Shown: positions 6,710 through 7,174 of the stretch, one piece after another
Numbering within the stretch: position 1 is the first letter of the stretch
How the letters are laid out: the number at the start of each line of letters is the position of its first letter
NCBI GenBank assembly: GCA_012515635.1
Contig: JAAYXZ010000117.1
Location: 1 to 7,174, forward strand
Direction: 5' to 3'
DNA from: Elusimicrobiota bacterium
Lineage (GTDB): Bacteria > Ratteibacteria > UBA8468 > B48-G9 > JAFGKM01
DNA length: 7,174 nt
Program-made: the position numbers and the translations under genes
The notes under the pieces: model-generated
Databases searched by the model: none
Told to the model about the DNA's origin: nothing
What the model saw: only the letters and a program-made list of their open reading frames with translations

Positions 6710-7108
6710 ATGCCTACTTATAATCAACTTTTAAGAAAAAAGAGAAAACCAAAAGCGAAGATATCAAACTCCACGGCGCTTGACAAAAATCCGCAAAGAC
6801 GGGGCGTGTGTCTTTATGTGAAAACACTGACACCGAAGAAACCCAATTCTGCTTTAAGGAAGATAGCGAAAGTGCGATTGACCAACGGAAAAGAAGTAAT
6901 TGCCTATATTCCGGGAGTTGGACATAACCTGCAGGAACACTCCATAGTTCTTGTAAGGGGCGGAAAAGTTAGAGATTTGCCGGGAGTTAAATACCATATT
7001 TTACGGGGTATTCTTGATGCGGGAGGAGTGGAAGGCAGAAGAAAATCGCGGTCAAAATATGGGGCAAAGAAACCAGCAGAACAAAAAGATAAGAAAGCGG
7101 AGGGTTAA
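6710..7108 (+). CDS. rpsL: 30S ribosomal protein S12
   Basis: S12 is a protein of the 30S decoding centre that contacts the codon-anticodon helix in the A site and influences accuracy; it is the classic streptomycin-resistance locus. The 132-residue product aligns without gaps to E. coli S12 over the first ~96 residues: NQL near the start, PQRRGVC, the TPKKPNSALRK loop (residues 41-51, Lys43 kept), GHNLQEHS, and DLPGV with Asp89 and Pro91 kept. The ATG is fixed by homology and by the AGGAGG site 7 nt upstream. Oddities are Arg at position 88 where Lys is usual, LYVKTL instead of the usual TRVYTT at 35-40, and a C-terminal extension rich in Lys (AEQKDKKAEG) beyond the usual KKP end. TAA is at 7106-7108. 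The gene sits between rpoBC and rpsG, a common bacterial order. Confidence 0.98.
   Translation: MPTYNQLLRKKRKPKAKISNSTALDKNPQRRGVCLYVKTLTPKKPNSALRKIAKVRLTNGKEVIAYIPGVGHNLQEHSIVLVRGGKVRDLPGVKYHILRGILDAGGVEGRRKSRSKYGAKKPAEQKDKKAEG
7099..7104 (+). promoter_or_regulatory. Shine-Dalgarno sequence of rpsG, inside the end of rpsL
   Basis: GGAGGG lies in the last codons of rpsL (Glu-Gly). GGAGG ends 7 nt before the rpsG ATG at 7111. The genes are 2 nt apart, so translational coupling is likely. Confidence 0.85.
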
Positions 7109-7110
7109 AA

Positions 7111-7174
7111 ATGCCAAGACGTAAAAGAGCGGAAAAAAGAGAGTTAAAGGGCGATTTTAAATACAACGATTTAG
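7111..7174 (+). CDS. rpsG: 30S ribosomal protein S7, N-terminal fragment (3' end outside window)
   Basis: Twenty-one codons are visible before the window ends. The start MPRRKRAEKREL followed by FKYND matches the N-terminus of bacterial S7 (typically MPRR, then a basic stretch and a PDxKY motif; here the Pro-Asp is Gly-Asp). S7 nucleates assembly of the 30S head by binding 16S rRNA. The ATG has a strong ribosome binding site and lies 2 nt after the rpsL stop; the rpsL-rpsG order is the usual start of the str operon, so fusA is the expected next gene, outside this window. Everything beyond residue 21 is unseen. Confidence 0.93.
   Translation, partial: MPRRKRAEKRELKGDFKYNDL

Noticed and set aside
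362..6727. Many minus-strand open frames of 63-189 codons throughout rpoBC
   Set aside because: They lie antisense to strongly conserved β/β' sequence, show no family motifs, and arise from the low frequency of stop-complement codons in this codon usage.

Overview
The window is a fully coding, single-strand (+) stretch of a bacterial RNA polymerase / ribosomal protein locus. It reads rpoBC (β and β' subunits fused in one open frame, 5' end cut by the window edge), then rpsL (ribosomal protein S12), then the first 21 codons of rpsG (S7). The base composition is moderately AT-rich, with many AAA/GAA/ATA codons. The gaps are tiny: 11 nt between rpoBC and rpsL, and 2 nt between rpsL and rpsG. Each downstream gene has a strong Shine-Dalgarno sequence overlapping the end of the gene before it, so this looks like one co-transcribed, translationally coupled unit. 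No stretch longer than 11 nt lies outside a gene, and I see no promoter, canonical terminator, tRNA, mobile element or CRISPR array.

Positions 3-6698 carry the dominant feature, a continuous frame of 2231 visible residues. It covers the C-terminal two thirds of β (fork region, rifampicin pocket, nucleotide-binding lysines, C-terminal clamp anchor) and then, after a linker of only about 14 residues, essentially all of β'. The β' part has the first zinc finger, clamp coiled coil, NADFDGD magnesium motif, second zinc site, bridge helix, a trigger loop carrying a ~179-residue insertion, and the C-terminal region. The frame is already open at position 3. The first TTG in it (position 120) encodes the conserved Leu of the DDIDHLGN motif and is not a start.

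The organism is bacterial: it has RpsL/RpsG of bacterial type and βi9- and SI3-like insertions in places typical of many Gram-negative-type lineages. Natural rpoB-rpoC fusions are known from Helicobacter/Wolinella and Wolbachia, and Helicobacter also has rpsL-rpsG downstream. The residues here do not look like those groups: the fork loop and much of the rifampicin pocket differ. An uncultivated or deep-branching phylum is my best inference, but I cannot name it.

The points most worth a second look concern the transcription machinery itself. They are the fusion with a minimal linker; a shortened β fork loop 2 lacking the usual Gly-Pro-Gly-Gly; several substitutions at normally near-invariant β' active-centre positions (NRQP for NRAP, NADFDGD followed by T-M-S instead of Q-M-A, PTRD for PSQD); an altered bridge helix with a ~6-residue insertion just after it; a perfect 11-bp hairpin in the last codons of rpoBC; and S12 carrying Arg at the Lys88 position linked to streptomycin resistance. 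I see no wholly new system; the novelty is in a divergent, fused core RNA polymerase.
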